From the NCBI GenBank assembly GCA_937957685.1, contig CALGAO010000119.1, forward strand, positions 1 through 44,374: a stretch of DNA of 44,374 nt, given 5' to 3'. Origin of the DNA: an uncultured Paenibacillaceae bacterium (lineage in GTDB: Bacteria > Bacillota > Bacilli > Paenibacillales > DA-C8). Under the pieces are notes generated by a model. That model was not told the DNA's origin. It made no database searches and saw nothing but the letters and a program-made list of their open reading frames with translations. The translations under genes and the position numbers were made by a program. How positions within the stretch are numbered: position 1 is the stretch's first letter; each line of letters opens with the position of its first letter. Below are positions 35,139 through 43,796 of the stretch, piece by piece.

Positions 35139-36490
35139 GGCGTTTGTTCCGTTCGCTGCAAGCGAGATACATGTTGATCATCCTGACCGCCCTGATCCTG
35201 ATGCAGGTGGGGTACCTGGTGCTCAGCATCGCCATGTCGTTCGGGATGGATATGGAACCTGCCGTAAGCGCCTCCGATGTCGAGGCGGAATGGCATGAAG
35301 CGGCCGGCAGTCTGACGGATGTATCTACGGATGTGATCCGCGATCTGTTCGCTCGCTGGAAGGCGCGTTTCCCCGAGGCCTCCATGTTCTGGGTGGACGG
35401 CGATGGCGTGCTGAGGGAGCAGACGGAAGGCAGGGAGGGCGAACTTCCTGCGATATGGACCTCCGTTTCGACGGCACAGTTTATCAAGTCGAGGTATGGC
35501 GGCGATCCGTTTACGGTGATCGCCTTCGTCGGCGAGGGGGGCAGAGGCGGCTTCGTCGTGATCGAGATCCCCCGTTTCGTGTTCGATCCGCCGATCAATC
35601 AGGTGTATCAACAGTACGGGACCTGGCTGGCCATCGGGATGATCGTGCTGGTGGTGTTGTTCATCCTGATCTCCTACCTGTTCTTCCGTCGCATCCGCAA
35701 GCGGCTGATGCAATTGCAGGAGGCGATGTCGATCCGCGACGTGGATGGCCTGCCGGTGAGCATCGAGCTGTCGGGCAAGGACGAGATCGGCCAGCTGGAG
35801 CAATCGTTTAACGATATGGTGCTGGAGCTGAAGGAGAGCAGGAGCCGCGAGCAGCGGGAGGAGCAGCTGCGCCGGGAGCTGATCGCCAATCTGTCCCACG
35901 ACCTGCGCACCCCGCTGACGAAGATTCGCGCCCAGGCCTATACGATCGGCAAGCAAGAAGTATCGGATGAGGGCAGGCGGGCGATCGAGGCGCTGGAGCG
36001 TTCGGTCGTCAATCTGGATCGGCTGATCGACAACCTGATGTCGTACACGTTGCTGATGGCGGGCAGATACAAGTATGATCCCCAGAATACGGACATCGTG
36101 CGGCTGGTGAAGGAGCATCTGGCCACCTGGTATCCGCTGTTCGAGCAGGGGGGCATCGAGGTGGATGCGGACCTCCAGCCTGTGGCGCAGGGGGAGTGGC
36201 GAATCGATCCTCTCTGGATGGGGCGCGTGCTGGACAATCTCTATCAGAATGTGCTGCGCCATGCCAGGAGCGGTCGCTACATCCAGGTGGCGACAGCTGC
36301 GACGGAACAGTATGACGCGATCGTCGTATCCGATCACGGACCGGGCATGCGCAGCGGCCAGTCTGAAGAGAAAGGGGCCGGGATCGGCCTGTCGATCGTC
36401 GATCGCATGCTGCGCGGGATGGAGCTGGACTGGGACATCCAGTCGGACGAGCAGGGAACCACGATCACGATCAAGCGATACCGGAAGTGA
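35135..36490 (+). CDS. Sensor histidine kinase (HisKA type)
   Basis: A 451-residue membrane kinase. There is a membrane helix at about residues 10-35, an extracellular domain of ~130 residues, a second helix at about 165-190 (WLAIGMIVLVVLFILISYLF), a HAMP linker, and the HisKA box with His255 (ELIANLSHDLRTPLTKIRA). The ATPase domain has the N-box region VLDNLYQNVLRHA, DHGPGM and GIGLSIVDRM. It pairs with the response regulator encoded just upstream. The sensing loop is longer than in the short BceS-type kinases, so direct ligand sensing is possible. Confidence 0.92.
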   Translation: MRRLFRSLQARYMLIILTALILMQVGYLVLSIAMSFGMDMEPAVSASDVEAEWHEAAGSLTDVSTDVIRDLFARWKARFPEASMFWVDGDGVLREQTEGREGELPAIWTSVSTAQFIKSRYGGDPFTVIAFVGEGGRGGFVVIEIPRFVFDPPINQVYQQYGTWLAIGMIVLVVLFILISYLFFRRIRKRLMQLQEAMSIRDVDGLPVSIELSGKDEIGQLEQSFNDMVLELKESRSREQREEQLRRELIANLSHDLRTPLTKIRAQAYTIGKQEVSDEGRRAIEALERSVVNLDRLIDNLMSYTLLMAGRYKYDPQNTDIVRLVKEHLATWYPLFEQGGIEVDADLQPVAQGEWRIDPLWMGRVLDNLYQNVLRHARSGRYIQVATAATEQYDAIVVSDHGPGMRSGQSEEKGAGIGLSIVDRMLRGMELDWDIQSDEQGTTITIKRYRK

Positions 36491-36517
36491 GCGGGTCCGA
36501 AGCGGTCGAAGCAGGCG

Positions 36518-36541
36518 TGAGAGAAGTAAAATCTTCTCTCA
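36518..36541. other. Perfect 9-bp hairpin after the kinase gene
   Basis: TGAGAGAAG (36518-36526) pairs with CTTCTCTCA (36533-36541) around TAAAAT. No T-run follows on either strand, so terminator function is uncertain. Confidence 0.4.
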
Positions 36542-36600
36542 GCCGGCCCGGGGCGGAGTGACGGTCCTTTCGTCCCTCGGGTGATCCGTTCCCCGACCAG

Positions 36601-36963
36601 CTAGATGGACGTTGACTTATAGTTTTCCCTGAGGATGAGCCTGGCGATATAGAAGATCTGCCCCATGTGCTCCGAGTAGTGTGCGGCGCATTGATGCAGC
36701 ATGTCGAGATTGGTGCGCTCACGCCCCCGTATCTGCCGGGTTTGCTCCAGCTGCTCATCGCTGATAGTTTTAACCGTATTAATCACCATCTCGAACCGTT
36801 GCTGGATGATGTCCTCCAGCTGCGACCTGGTCAGGTATGTGGGCTTGAACTCGTCCTCACGGTTTCTGTGGATGTCCTGTTGCAGGATGCCTTTCATGAT
36901 TCGTTCCTGAATATTGCCCTCGATATGCCTGATGAGGGTGGATATGCTGTGACTGGTGGGCAG
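36601..36963 (-). pseudogene. Remnant of a DinB/DUF1572-family gene lacking its N-terminus
   Basis: The open frame encodes a C-terminal portion of a DinB-superfamily (DUF1572-like) protein: HSISTLIRHIEGN, a REDEF motif, then the family ending HYSEHMGQIFYIARLILRE. The conserved block begins upstream of the first ATG (36897), and an in-frame TGA at 36964-36966 cuts it off. A strong ribosome binding site with ATG at 37061 lies further upstream but in a different frame, which ends after 29 codons. This fits a frameshifted or nonsense-damaged gene. Alternatively a short 98-residue protein from 36897 is still made. Confidence 0.55.
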
Positions 36964-37131
36964 TCAAAGCTTCACCCGGAGAACCACCGGCTCATCGGCA
37001 ACGATAGCCGTTTGCCGCGTCCGGAGACGGAAAAAACCTGCCACTTCATTCCCTGTGCCATCTTGAAAACCTCCCTCGTTCCTCATAAAAGAAGATGAAT
37101 CCCCCAAACCCGATTGGCTGTATACCAAACC

Positions 37132-37197
37132 TTAAGTGATTTTTAAACAGAATTTAAACTACGCTCCCACCGGGATTTAACCTTGGCCTTATACAAT
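37132..37197 (+). promoter_or_regulatory. Phased 11-bp direct repeats and -10 box before the ABC transporter operon
   Basis: TTAAG (37132), TTAAA (37143) and TTAAA (37154) recur every 11 bases, the spacing typical of OmpR-family binding sites. A further TTTAAC lies at 37176. A -10-like TACAAT (37192-37197) has no recognisable -35, consistent with activation from the repeats. The adjacent response regulator is the obvious candidate. 36967-37131 otherwise holds only the broken gene start described for the DUF1572 remnant. Confidence 0.55.
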
Positions 37198-37216
37198 GGG
37201 TCTCGAGGTGATAGAA

Positions 37217-38131
37217 GTGGAGTATATCGTAGAAACGAAAAATCTGACCAAAAAATTTGGCAAGGAAACGGCTGTTGAAGGATTGAACATGAAAATACCT
37301 CGCGGCGAGATCTATGGCTTCCTGGGGCCGAACGGCGCAGGCAAGACGACGACGATCCGCATGCTGCTTGGGCTGATGAAGCCGACATCGGGTTCGGTGC
37401 ATGTCTTCGGCAAGGATCTGAAACGCGACAAGCTGAACATCCTCCGCAAAGTGGGCTCGCTCGTGGAGAATCCGTCCTACTACCCGCATCTGACGGCGTA
37501 CGAGAATCTGGAGGCGATGCGCAAGATCGTCGGCTGCGAGAAGGCGCGCATCCATGAGGTGCTGGAGATCGTCGGACTGACCCATGCCGCGCACAAGAAG
37601 GTGAAGGGGTTCTCGCTGGGCATGCGGCAACGGTTGGGCATCGCGCAGGCGCTTCTGAACCGTCCGGAGCTGCTGATCCTCGACGAGCCGACGAACGGCC
37701 TTGATCCTTCGGGCATCATCGAGGTGCGGAATCTGATCCGGAGCCTGCCGCGCCAATACGGGATGACGGTGCTGATCTCCAGCCATCTGCTGTCGGAGAT
37801 CGAACAGGTGGCGACGACGGTGGGCATCGTCTCCAAGGGCAAGCTGATCTATCAGGATTCGATCGAGTCGTTGCGCCGACATTCGCAGCATCACATCGCG
37901 TTCCGCGTCAGCCATGGGGAGCGGGCCTGGCGCAGCCTGATGGCCGCCGGCATCAAGACGCAGTTTCAGGGCGACCTGGTCACCCTGAGCGACCAAACGG
38001 ATGATGCCACGGTGGCGACTGCGGTACGCGCGCTGGTCCAGGATCAGATCGCGGTCTATCGGGTCGAGGAGGAACGCCGCACGCTGGAAGAGATCTTCCT
38101 GCAGATGACGACGAAGGAGCGAGCCGTATGA
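37217..38131 (+). CDS. ABC transporter ATPase of the lantibiotic-immunity (LanF/BcrA) type
   Basis: A 304-residue ATPase. Walker A is GPNGAGKTT, the signature is SLGMRQRLGIAQALL (FSLGM variant of LSGGQ, typical of BcrA/LanF proteins), and Walker B is LLILDEPTNGLD. The switch His lies in ISSHLLSEIEQ. The C-terminal ~80 residues are a family-specific extension. It energises the two permeases encoded next, probably removing a peptide antibiotic from the membrane. The start GTG 37217 has CGAGGTGATAG upstream; ATG 37196 overlaps the -10 box and cannot be used from that promoter. Confidence 0.9.
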   Translation: MEYIVETKNLTKKFGKETAVEGLNMKIPRGEIYGFLGPNGAGKTTTIRMLLGLMKPTSGSVHVFGKDLKRDKLNILRKVGSLVENPSYYPHLTAYENLEAMRKIVGCEKARIHEVLEIVGLTHAAHKKVKGFSLGMRQRLGIAQALLNRPELLILDEPTNGLDPSGIIEVRNLIRSLPRQYGMTVLISSHLLSEIEQVATTVGIVSKGKLIYQDSIESLRRHSQHHIAFRVSHGERAWRSLMAAGIKTQFQGDLVTLSDQTDDATVATAVRALVQDQIAVYRVEEERRTLEEIFLQMTTKERAV

Positions 38132-38838
38132 TGGGGAAACTGTTGCGGGTGGAGCTGATGAAGATCAGGCGCAAGGGATTCTGGTTCCTGACGTTCCTCG
38201 GGCCGATCGGCGTCGTGGCGCTGCAGGTTGTCAACTACAGCGTGCGGTGGGATTATCTCAGGACGCTGAGCGATGATCATTGGCTGTTCTACCTCGAGAA
38301 CGTCAGCGGATTCACACCGCTCGCGCTGGTGCTGGGCATCGCGATCCTCACATCGTTCATGGCCAGCATCGAGAATGAGACCAATGCGTGGAAGCAATTG
38401 CTGGCCCTTCCCGTGCGCAAGACGAGCGTCTATCTGGCCAAGTTCACGGTGCTGTCCGGGCTGCTGTTCCTCGCCTCGGTCCTGCTGTGCCTCGCGACAC
38501 TGGTGTATGGGCTGACCTTGGACTTCGGGGGCGGGGTGCCGATCATCGAGCTTCTGGAGTACAGCTTCTATCCATTCTTCGCTGCTTTGCCGATCCTGGC
38601 CCTGCAACTGTGGGTGGCGATGGTCAGCGAGAATCAGGGGTGGCCGATCACCGTGGGCGTGCTGAACGTGATCCTGACTTACTCGGCTTTTTCACTGCCG
38701 GATTGGGCGTTCTGGAAGTGGCCGACCCTGCTGAACAGCTGGGAAGAGCCGATGTACAGCGGGCTGATGGGTCTGGGTGTCGGACTCGTGATCTATATGG
38801 TTGGCATGATGAATTTTGTAAGAAGGGACGTGAAGTAG
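38128..38838 (+). CDS. ABC-2 type permease of the LanE/LanG type, first subunit
   Basis: A 236-residue integral membrane protein with six hydrophobic segments. The N-terminal LLRVELMKIRRKGFWFLTFL and the NETNAWKQLLALPVRKTSVY segment are typical of ABC-2 permeases found with LanF/BcrA ATPases. Its ATG overlaps the ATPase stop codon (ATGA), with AAGGAG upstream. It forms the membrane part with the next gene product. The substrate is not known. Confidence 0.87.
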   Translation: MMGKLLRVELMKIRRKGFWFLTFLGPIGVVALQVVNYSVRWDYLRTLSDDHWLFYLENVSGFTPLALVLGIAILTSFMASIENETNAWKQLLALPVRKTSVYLAKFTVLSGLLFLASVLLCLATLVYGLTLDFGGGVPIIELLEYSFYPFFAALPILALQLWVAMVSENQGWPITVGVLNVILTYSAFSLPDWAFWKWPTLLNSWEEPMYSGLMGLGVGLVIYMVGMMNFVRRDVK

Positions 38839-39570
38839 ATGCGCGCACTCGCTTCTGAATGGTATAAATTTCGCAAATCCGGCTCGTTGTGGGCGCTCCT
38901 GGCCGCGCCGCTCATGGGCTTCGGCGGAGGCCTGATATCCGGGCTGGACATGCTCGAGGGCATCAATATCAATCAATGGTACACCCCGCTGTTTGGCGCG
39001 AATCTGGTCTATGGGCTGCTGTTCCTGCCGCTCATCACCGGCGTCTGGGCCGGCCTTGTATGTCGCTACGAGCATCAGGCTGGTGGCTGGAAGCAGCTCC
39101 TGGCTGCCCCGGTGACCAGAGGGCAGGTGTTCGTCGCCAAGTATGCGGTCATCATGCTGCTCGTGCTGGTGATGCAGCTCTTGTACCTGGCGGCATTGTA
39201 TGCGGCAGGCCGGGTTCAGGAGATCACGGACCCGTTCCCGCTGGACATTGTATGGAAGAGCATCTTCGGCGGCTGGGTAGCCGTGTTCCCGCTTGCTGCC
39301 CTGCAGCTGTGGATGTCGATGATGTGGAAGAGCTTCGCAGCGCCATTTGCCGTGAACGTCATCTTCACCCTGCCGTCGATCCTCGTGGTCAACTCCGAGC
39401 GCTTCGGGCCTTACTACCCGTGGTCCCAGCCGTTCTCCATGATGTATATCGGCGGCAGTACGGACGATGTCTTCTTCATCCCATGGGAGCAGCTGCTCAC
39501 CGTGGTAGGCGGTAGCTTCGTGCTGTTCTTCCTGGCGGGGTACATCTACTTCCAGCGCAAGTCGGTGTAA
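38839..39570 (+). CDS. ABC-2 type permease of the LanE/LanG type, second subunit
   Basis: A 243-residue membrane protein with about six helices, homologous in plan to the preceding permease: ALASEWYKFRKSGSLWALL near the start and YEHQAGGWKQLLAAPVTRGQVFVAK in the middle (given here only as a motif region at residues 76-99). Two unequal permeases plus one LanF-type ATPase form the LanFEG layout. No lantibiotic precursor or modification genes are visible in the window, so self-immunity is unlikely here and resistance is more plausible. It starts directly after the previous stop codon. Confidence 0.86.
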   Translation: MRALASEWYKFRKSGSLWALLAAPLMGFGGGLISGLDMLEGININQWYTPLFGANLVYGLLFLPLITGVWAGLVCRYEHQAGGWKQLLAAPVTRGQVFVAKYAVIMLLVLVMQLLYLAALYAAGRVQEITDPFPLDIVWKSIFGGWVAVFPLAALQLWMSMMWKSFAAPFAVNVIFTLPSILVVNSERFGPYYPWSQPFSMMYIGGSTDDVFFIPWEQLLTVVGGSFVLFFLAGYIYFQRKSV

Positions 39571-39605
39571 CCTCTGCTGCGTCAGGCAGTGTGGAAGCTT
39601 TCCCG

Positions 39606-39984
39606 TCAGGCGTTGCGACGAACAGTGCGGGAGCTTCTGCACGCAGTGATGCAGAAACTCCGGTGCATGTCGATCGGCTGGAAATCCGGAGCCTGAGAAA
39701 TGTCAAACTCGCTGATCGGGGGATCGCATGAGAACTGGCACCAGAAGAGGGATCCCTGCTGTTCATCCTGGTTCCATCCCGTATGTCGCTCCCAGGGCAT
39801 GAGCAGAAGGGATCCCCCTGTTCGCAAGCTGTATCGTCCATGGTCTGTTTCGATGCGAACAGGTCCATCCACCGCGATGATCAGTTGATAAAAAGGGGTT
39901 GTAATGGTTGCTGCGGAAGTTGGGAGAGCTGGCATGGATTTTTTGTTCTACTTCTTTGCATCGCAAGCCTTTGGCTGTATCCAT
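39606..39984 (-). pseudogene. Frameshifted, truncated AraC-type regulator (cupin part only)
   Basis: The frame ending at 39606 reads as an AraC-type cupin sensing domain: YQLIIAVDGPVRIETDHGRY, LLLMPWERHTGW and FWCQFSCDPPISEFD. The helix-turn-helix half is missing. The upstream piece of the domain (SSPNFRSNHYNPF) is in another frame. The two join at a run of five T on the minus strand (39890-39894), where one base fewer would give NPFYQL in a single frame. The gene therefore looks broken by a frameshift and a 3' deletion. It sits before the second PL11 lyase and could be its former regulator. The flanks 39571-39605 and 39985-40140 show nothing clear. Confidence 0.5.
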
Positions 39985-40167
39985 CCATCGCTCTGGTGAT
40001 TGTCCGGTTGCTTCCCGGCATTCCTTCAGTGACGTCCTATCCGTTCATCCAGGCCCTGCAAATCTTTGAACCTGATGCAAAAATGTGCAACTTCCTCTTG
40101 CTGCATCATCTCGCAAACTTCAAAAAAATGGAATAGATTTCATTCTTTGGTGAGTGTAGATTAATAA

Positions 40168-40181
40168 TGAGTGCGCTTACA
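40168..40181 (+). promoter_or_regulatory. cre-like site upstream of the second PL11 lyase
   Basis: TGAGTGCGCTTACA matches the cre consensus at 12 of 14 positions. A -10-like TTAATAAT lies directly upstream (40161-40168), so CcpA bound here would cover the transcript start. Confidence 0.5.
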
Positions 40182-40252
40182 ACTTTCGGGGGGTGATCCG
40201 GTCAGAAGATGTCATGGTTGCCTTGCGCCATATCGGTCTGAAAAGGAGGGAA

Positions 40253-40291
40253 ATGACGAGCTGTCGAGTTGCTCATACGGATCGGTCTTGA
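40253..40291 (+). CDS. Possible 12-codon leader peptide before the second PL11 lyase
   Basis: ATG at 40253 follows a very strong AAAAGGAGGG and encodes MTSCRVAHTDRS, ending in TGA 31 bases before the lyase start. The spacing of ribosome binding site to ATG is short (about 3 bases) but usable. It could be a regulatory upstream frame; no family is recognised. Confidence 0.35.
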   Translation: MTSCRVAHTDRS

Positions 40292-40321
40292 CACGAATCA
40301 TTTAAGAAAAGGAGTGAATGG

Positions 40322-43300
40322 ATGCGCATGAAAGATCGCAGACGACGCCAACTGAGCTCTGCCCTGGTCATATTGGTGCTGTTGTGGACAAGCCTCTTCC
40401 CCGGCTTCGGGACAAGCGTGTGGGCTGACGAATTCGAAGACTATATCACGGTGGACTATACGGATTTTGGCGACAGCGGACCTCTTCAGCCGGCTTATTG
40501 GGGATTTGTGCCGTTCGCCTCTACCCTTGTGATCCATACGGGAGATGTCGGGGGCAACACGACGGCGAAGCTGCAATATAACATCATTGACCAATCGGGC
40601 GGACGGATCGCGACGAAGGAACTGGCATCAGCGGTTGGAGGGTTGAAGATACGGTTTGCCTTTGACTGGTATCCCGGCGATGTGAACGACCGCGGCAACA
40701 ATCCCTTTGAGAATGGCGGCGAGGTCAAGTTCCTGGACAGCACGGGAAACGTCGTCTTCTCGCTCAACAACACCAACAATTCGAATCTCGCCTACTATGC
40801 GGGGAACCAGCCACTCAGCTACACCGGCTTCTCCAATCCGGAGGAATGGTATCATGTTGACGTGGTATTTAATCTGATCAGCAACGAGGTGCAGCTGAGC
40901 CTGACAGATCAGGCGGGGGCGACCGAGGAGTATGCCGTTTCCCTTGACGGGGTGAACTTCAGCGGCTCGATCAAGATGATTCGACTGGCAGGTGTTCGCA
41001 CCAATGGCAACAATCTGACCTGGACGACGTATCTGGACAACTTCGGCATCTATCATATCCCGGTGTCCGATGAGGTCATCTCCAAGACGGAATGGCTCCC
41101 GTACATCCGGGTGTATGTAGGGGAGACGACCGCCGATATCAGCTCGATCGGCCTGCCAGATGAAGTGCCTGTAACGCTCGCCGGTGGGAACATCGTCAAC
41201 GTGCCGGTTATCGAATGGACGGCGATCGGCAAGCCCTGGGATCCTGATGTATCAGGAGTTTATGAATTCAGAGGAACGCTTGCAGATACGGAGTATACGC
41301 AGAATCCTTTTGGCCGCTATGCCACGCAGTACGTCTATAATCGTCTGCATCCGATCGACCTGCCGCAGGAAGTGGAGTGGCTCAATCGGGGTGTCGTCGC
41401 GCTTCCTTCCAATGACGGGATATTCATCAGCTGGCGGTTGCTGGCGGATGAGTATGCGGAGGATGTGAAGTTCAACATCTATCGTAACGGACAGAAGCTG
41501 AATGCAGCGCCGTTGTTCGTCACCAACTTCGTCGATCCGACGGGACAGCCGGGAGACAAGTATACGGTTGAGACGCTTGTGCGCGGCACTGCTGTGAGCA
41601 CCTTCGATGCCTACGCGCAGGACAAGGATTATTTCGTCATCCCGCTGCAGAAGCCGGAGGGCGGTGAGACGGAGACCGGCCCATATGAGTACACTTCCAA
41701 TGATGCCAGCGTAGGCGATCTGGACGGAGATGGCGAGTACGAGATCATCCTGATGTGGACGCCGACCAACTCGATGTATGCGCTGGAGGATGTCGTCACA
41801 GGACCTACCATCTTCGATGCCTACAAGCTGGATGGCACGCTCATGTGGCGGATCAATATGGGTCCGAACCTGACCTCGGGACCCCAGTATCATCAATTCG
41901 TCGTTGGCGATATGGATGGCGACGGACGATCCGAATTCCTGATCAAGACGGCAGATGGCACGATCTCCTACGGAACGACGAACGGCGTCTACGACAGCAG
42001 CAAGGTGATCAGCGTGATCGGCGATCCGACGGCGGACTGGGTGAATGAAGGCGGTCATGTCACCACAGGACCGGAGTTTGTCTCGGTCTTCGACGGATTG
42101 ACGGGGGCCGTGATCGACACGATTGATTTTGCATTCCCAGTGGAGAAAGTTCCGGGGGATGGCGGAATCTCCTGGGGAGACAATTTCTATAACCGTTCGG
42201 ACCGCTTCCTCGCTGCCCTGGCGTATCTTGACGGCATCAGGCCAAGCGCGATATACAACAGGGGTTACTACGCCAGAACCGGGTTCGTGGCTTACAGCCT
42301 GATCGACGGCAAGCTGCACGAGATATGGAGATTCGATACGGATGATCATGGCGGCAGGGGCGAGGGGATGGGCAACCACAACCTGTCCGTCGGCGATGTT
42401 GACAATGACGGATTCGATGAGATCATCGCCGGTTCCCTGACGCTTGACCATGACGGATCGATCCTCTATGTGATGGACGGTGAGATGGGCCGCTATCAGG
42501 GTTCGCATGGAGATGCCTTGCATGTGGGCGCTTTTGACCCTGACCGTGAAGGTCTGCACGTCTTCGGACCGCATGAGGTCGATACCGTGGCGTCTCTTGA
42601 ATATCATGATGGGGCCACCGGAGAGACTTTGATGGCTTTCTTCGCATACAAGGATGCAGGTCGCGGAGTTGCTGGCAACATTACATCCCGCCCTGGATAT
42701 GAAATCTGGGGGGCAGGCGGATTGACCGTGGAGACAGGAGGCGGCGTCTATAACGTGCAAGGCTATGTCGTTGAGGAAAGCTCACGCGATATCGGCTTGC
42801 CGATGAATTTCGTCACCTATTGGGATGGCGATCTGCTGCATGAGCTGCTGGATGGCACAGTGATCTACAAGTATGACGAAAACACCAGCACAGTGAATGT
42901 GATGCGCAGCTTCGAAGGCGTCGTCAGCAATAATGGTACGAAGGCGAATCCGACGCTGCAGGCGGACATCTTCGGCGACTGGCGCGAGGAAGTCATCTAC
43001 CGTACGCCGGATGATTCGGAGTTGAGGATCTACAGCACGACGATCCCGACGGAGTACAGATTGTATACGCTGATGCATGATCCGGTCTATCGCATGGGCA
43101 TCGCCTGGCAGAACATCACCTACAACCAGCCGCCGCACATCAGCTTCTATCTCGGCGAGGACATCCGGGATCAGGTGCTGCTGGGACAGCTGGAGGAGGA
43201 GAAGATCGACTATACGCCGAACCTGGATGCGTTGAAACATGTGGTGATACTGAAATTGAGCGGACCGGTGCAGACCCAGCTGCTCAACAGCCTGAATCAG

Positions 43301-43465
43301 GTCGAGCATCATCTGAATGCGGGCAGGATGAAACAGGCGATCCAGCATATGCAGAATTTCATCAAGCATCTGAACAATCGCGCCGACAAGGATAACGTCG
43401 ATCCTCAGGTACACGCGGCCCTGCTCAAGGATGCGCAGTGGTTCATCGAGCGGTGGAGTGATTAG
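40322..43465 (+). CDS. Large secreted PL11 rhamnogalacturonan lyase with LamG-like, Ig-like and FIMAH modules
   Basis: A 1047-residue secreted enzyme. Residues 1-36 form a signal peptide (RRRR start, hydrophobic core, VWA-DEF). Residues about 37-255 look like a jelly-roll, LamG-like domain. Residues about 258-340 resemble a bacterial Ig-like (Big_4) domain (RVYVGETTADISSIGLPDEV). The PL11 beta-propeller spans about 346-955: DLDGDGEYE, DMDGDGRSE and DVDNDGFDE calcium loops, GSHGDALHVGAFD, QADIFGDWREEVIYRTP. Residues about 965-1047 form a FIMAH-like helical module (LLNSLNQVEHHLNAGRMKQA). ATG 40322 follows AAAAGGAG. Confidence 0.93.
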   Translation: MRMKDRRRRQLSSALVILVLLWTSLFPGFGTSVWADEFEDYITVDYTDFGDSGPLQPAYWGFVPFASTLVIHTGDVGGNTTAKLQYNIIDQSGGRIATKELASAVGGLKIRFAFDWYPGDVNDRGNNPFENGGEVKFLDSTGNVVFSLNNTNNSNLAYYAGNQPLSYTGFSNPEEWYHVDVVFNLISNEVQLSLTDQAGATEEYAVSLDGVNFSGSIKMIRLAGVRTNGNNLTWTTYLDNFGIYHIPVSDEVISKTEWLPYIRVYVGETTADISSIGLPDEVPVTLAGGNIVNVPVIEWTAIGKPWDPDVSGVYEFRGTLADTEYTQNPFGRYATQYVYNRLHPIDLPQEVEWLNRGVVALPSNDGIFISWRLLADEYAEDVKFNIYRNGQKLNAAPLFVTNFVDPTGQPGDKYTVETLVRGTAVSTFDAYAQDKDYFVIPLQKPEGGETETGPYEYTSNDASVGDLDGDGEYEIILMWTPTNSMYALEDVVTGPTIFDAYKLDGTLMWRINMGPNLTSGPQYHQFVVGDMDGDGRSEFLIKTADGTISYGTTNGVYDSSKVISVIGDPTADWVNEGGHVTTGPEFVSVFDGLTGAVIDTIDFAFPVEKVPGDGGISWGDNFYNRSDRFLAALAYLDGIRPSAIYNRGYYARTGFVAYSLIDGKLHEIWRFDTDDHGGRGEGMGNHNLSVGDVDNDGFDEIIAGSLTLDHDGSILYVMDGEMGRYQGSHGDALHVGAFDPDREGLHVFGPHEVDTVASLEYHDGATGETLMAFFAYKDAGRGVAGNITSRPGYEIWGAGGLTVETGGGVYNVQGYVVEESSRDIGLPMNFVTYWDGDLLHELLDGTVIYKYDENTSTVNVMRSFEGVVSNNGTKANPTLQADIFGDWREEVIYRTPDDSELRIYSTTIPTEYRLYTLMHDPVYRMGIAWQNITYNQPPHISFYLGEDIRDQVLLGQLEEEKIDYTPNLDALKHVVILKLSGPVQTQLLNSLNQVEHHLNAGRMKQAIQHMQNFIKHLNNRADKDNVDPQVHAALLKDAQWFIERWSD

Positions 43466-43480
43466 GACAGGATAATTGAG

Positions 43481-43531
43481 GAGGCTGTCCAGAAAGGTCA
43501 GTGATAGTTGACCTGCTGGCAGCCTCTTTTT
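43481..43531 (+). terminator. Rho-independent terminator after the second PL11 lyase (repeat-family copy 3)
   Basis: GAGGCTG...GGTCA pairs with TGACC...CAGCCTC (43481-43526), and TTTTT follows at 43527-43531. Its first half is nearly the same as the hairpin at 16646. Confidence 0.8.
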
Positions 43532-43532
43532 G

Positions 43533-43783
43533 ACGTTATGACGAATGAATAAGGTTGTTTTTTCTAGAAATGGATTTTCAACTGGTCTGCCATTCGCATA
43601 AGACGGAGAGAAGTCGTGCATCTCTTCTAGGCTGATTTTCACCTCAGATTTTCCCACACGTCGCACAATGCGAAGAGGTCGAGAGGTTGAAGACGGCAAA
43701 TAATACATTGCAGCCTCAAACACTCGACCTCTTTCAATTTCCACCCAATAATCAGGATCTATATAGCGATTCGTAGACGACAA
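43533..43783 (-). CDS. Uncharacterised gene, 3' end unresolved, probably truncated
   Basis: TTG 43783 has an excellent AGGAGG 8 bases upstream and starts just after the 59-residue gene on the same strand. The first ~80 residues look protein-like (NRYIDPDYWVEIERGRVFEA, RPLRIVRRVGKSEVKISLEE). I do not recognise the family. The frame does not close: it continues through the lyase terminator into the antisense of the lyase gene, stopping only at 42782. The original 3' end was probably lost in a rearrangement. The end given here is where the lyase terminator begins, not a stop codon. Confidence 0.4.
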
Positions 43784-43796
43784 AACTCAATCCTCC

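Noticed and set aside
37217..39570. BceAB-type bacitracin transporter
   Set aside because: BceAB has one large ten-helix permease with a big extracellular loop; here there are two small ABC-2 permeases and a LanF/BcrA-type ATPase.
34470..39570. Complete lantibiotic biosynthesis cluster
   Set aside because: No precursor peptide, LanB/LanC/LanM or protease genes were found around the transporter.
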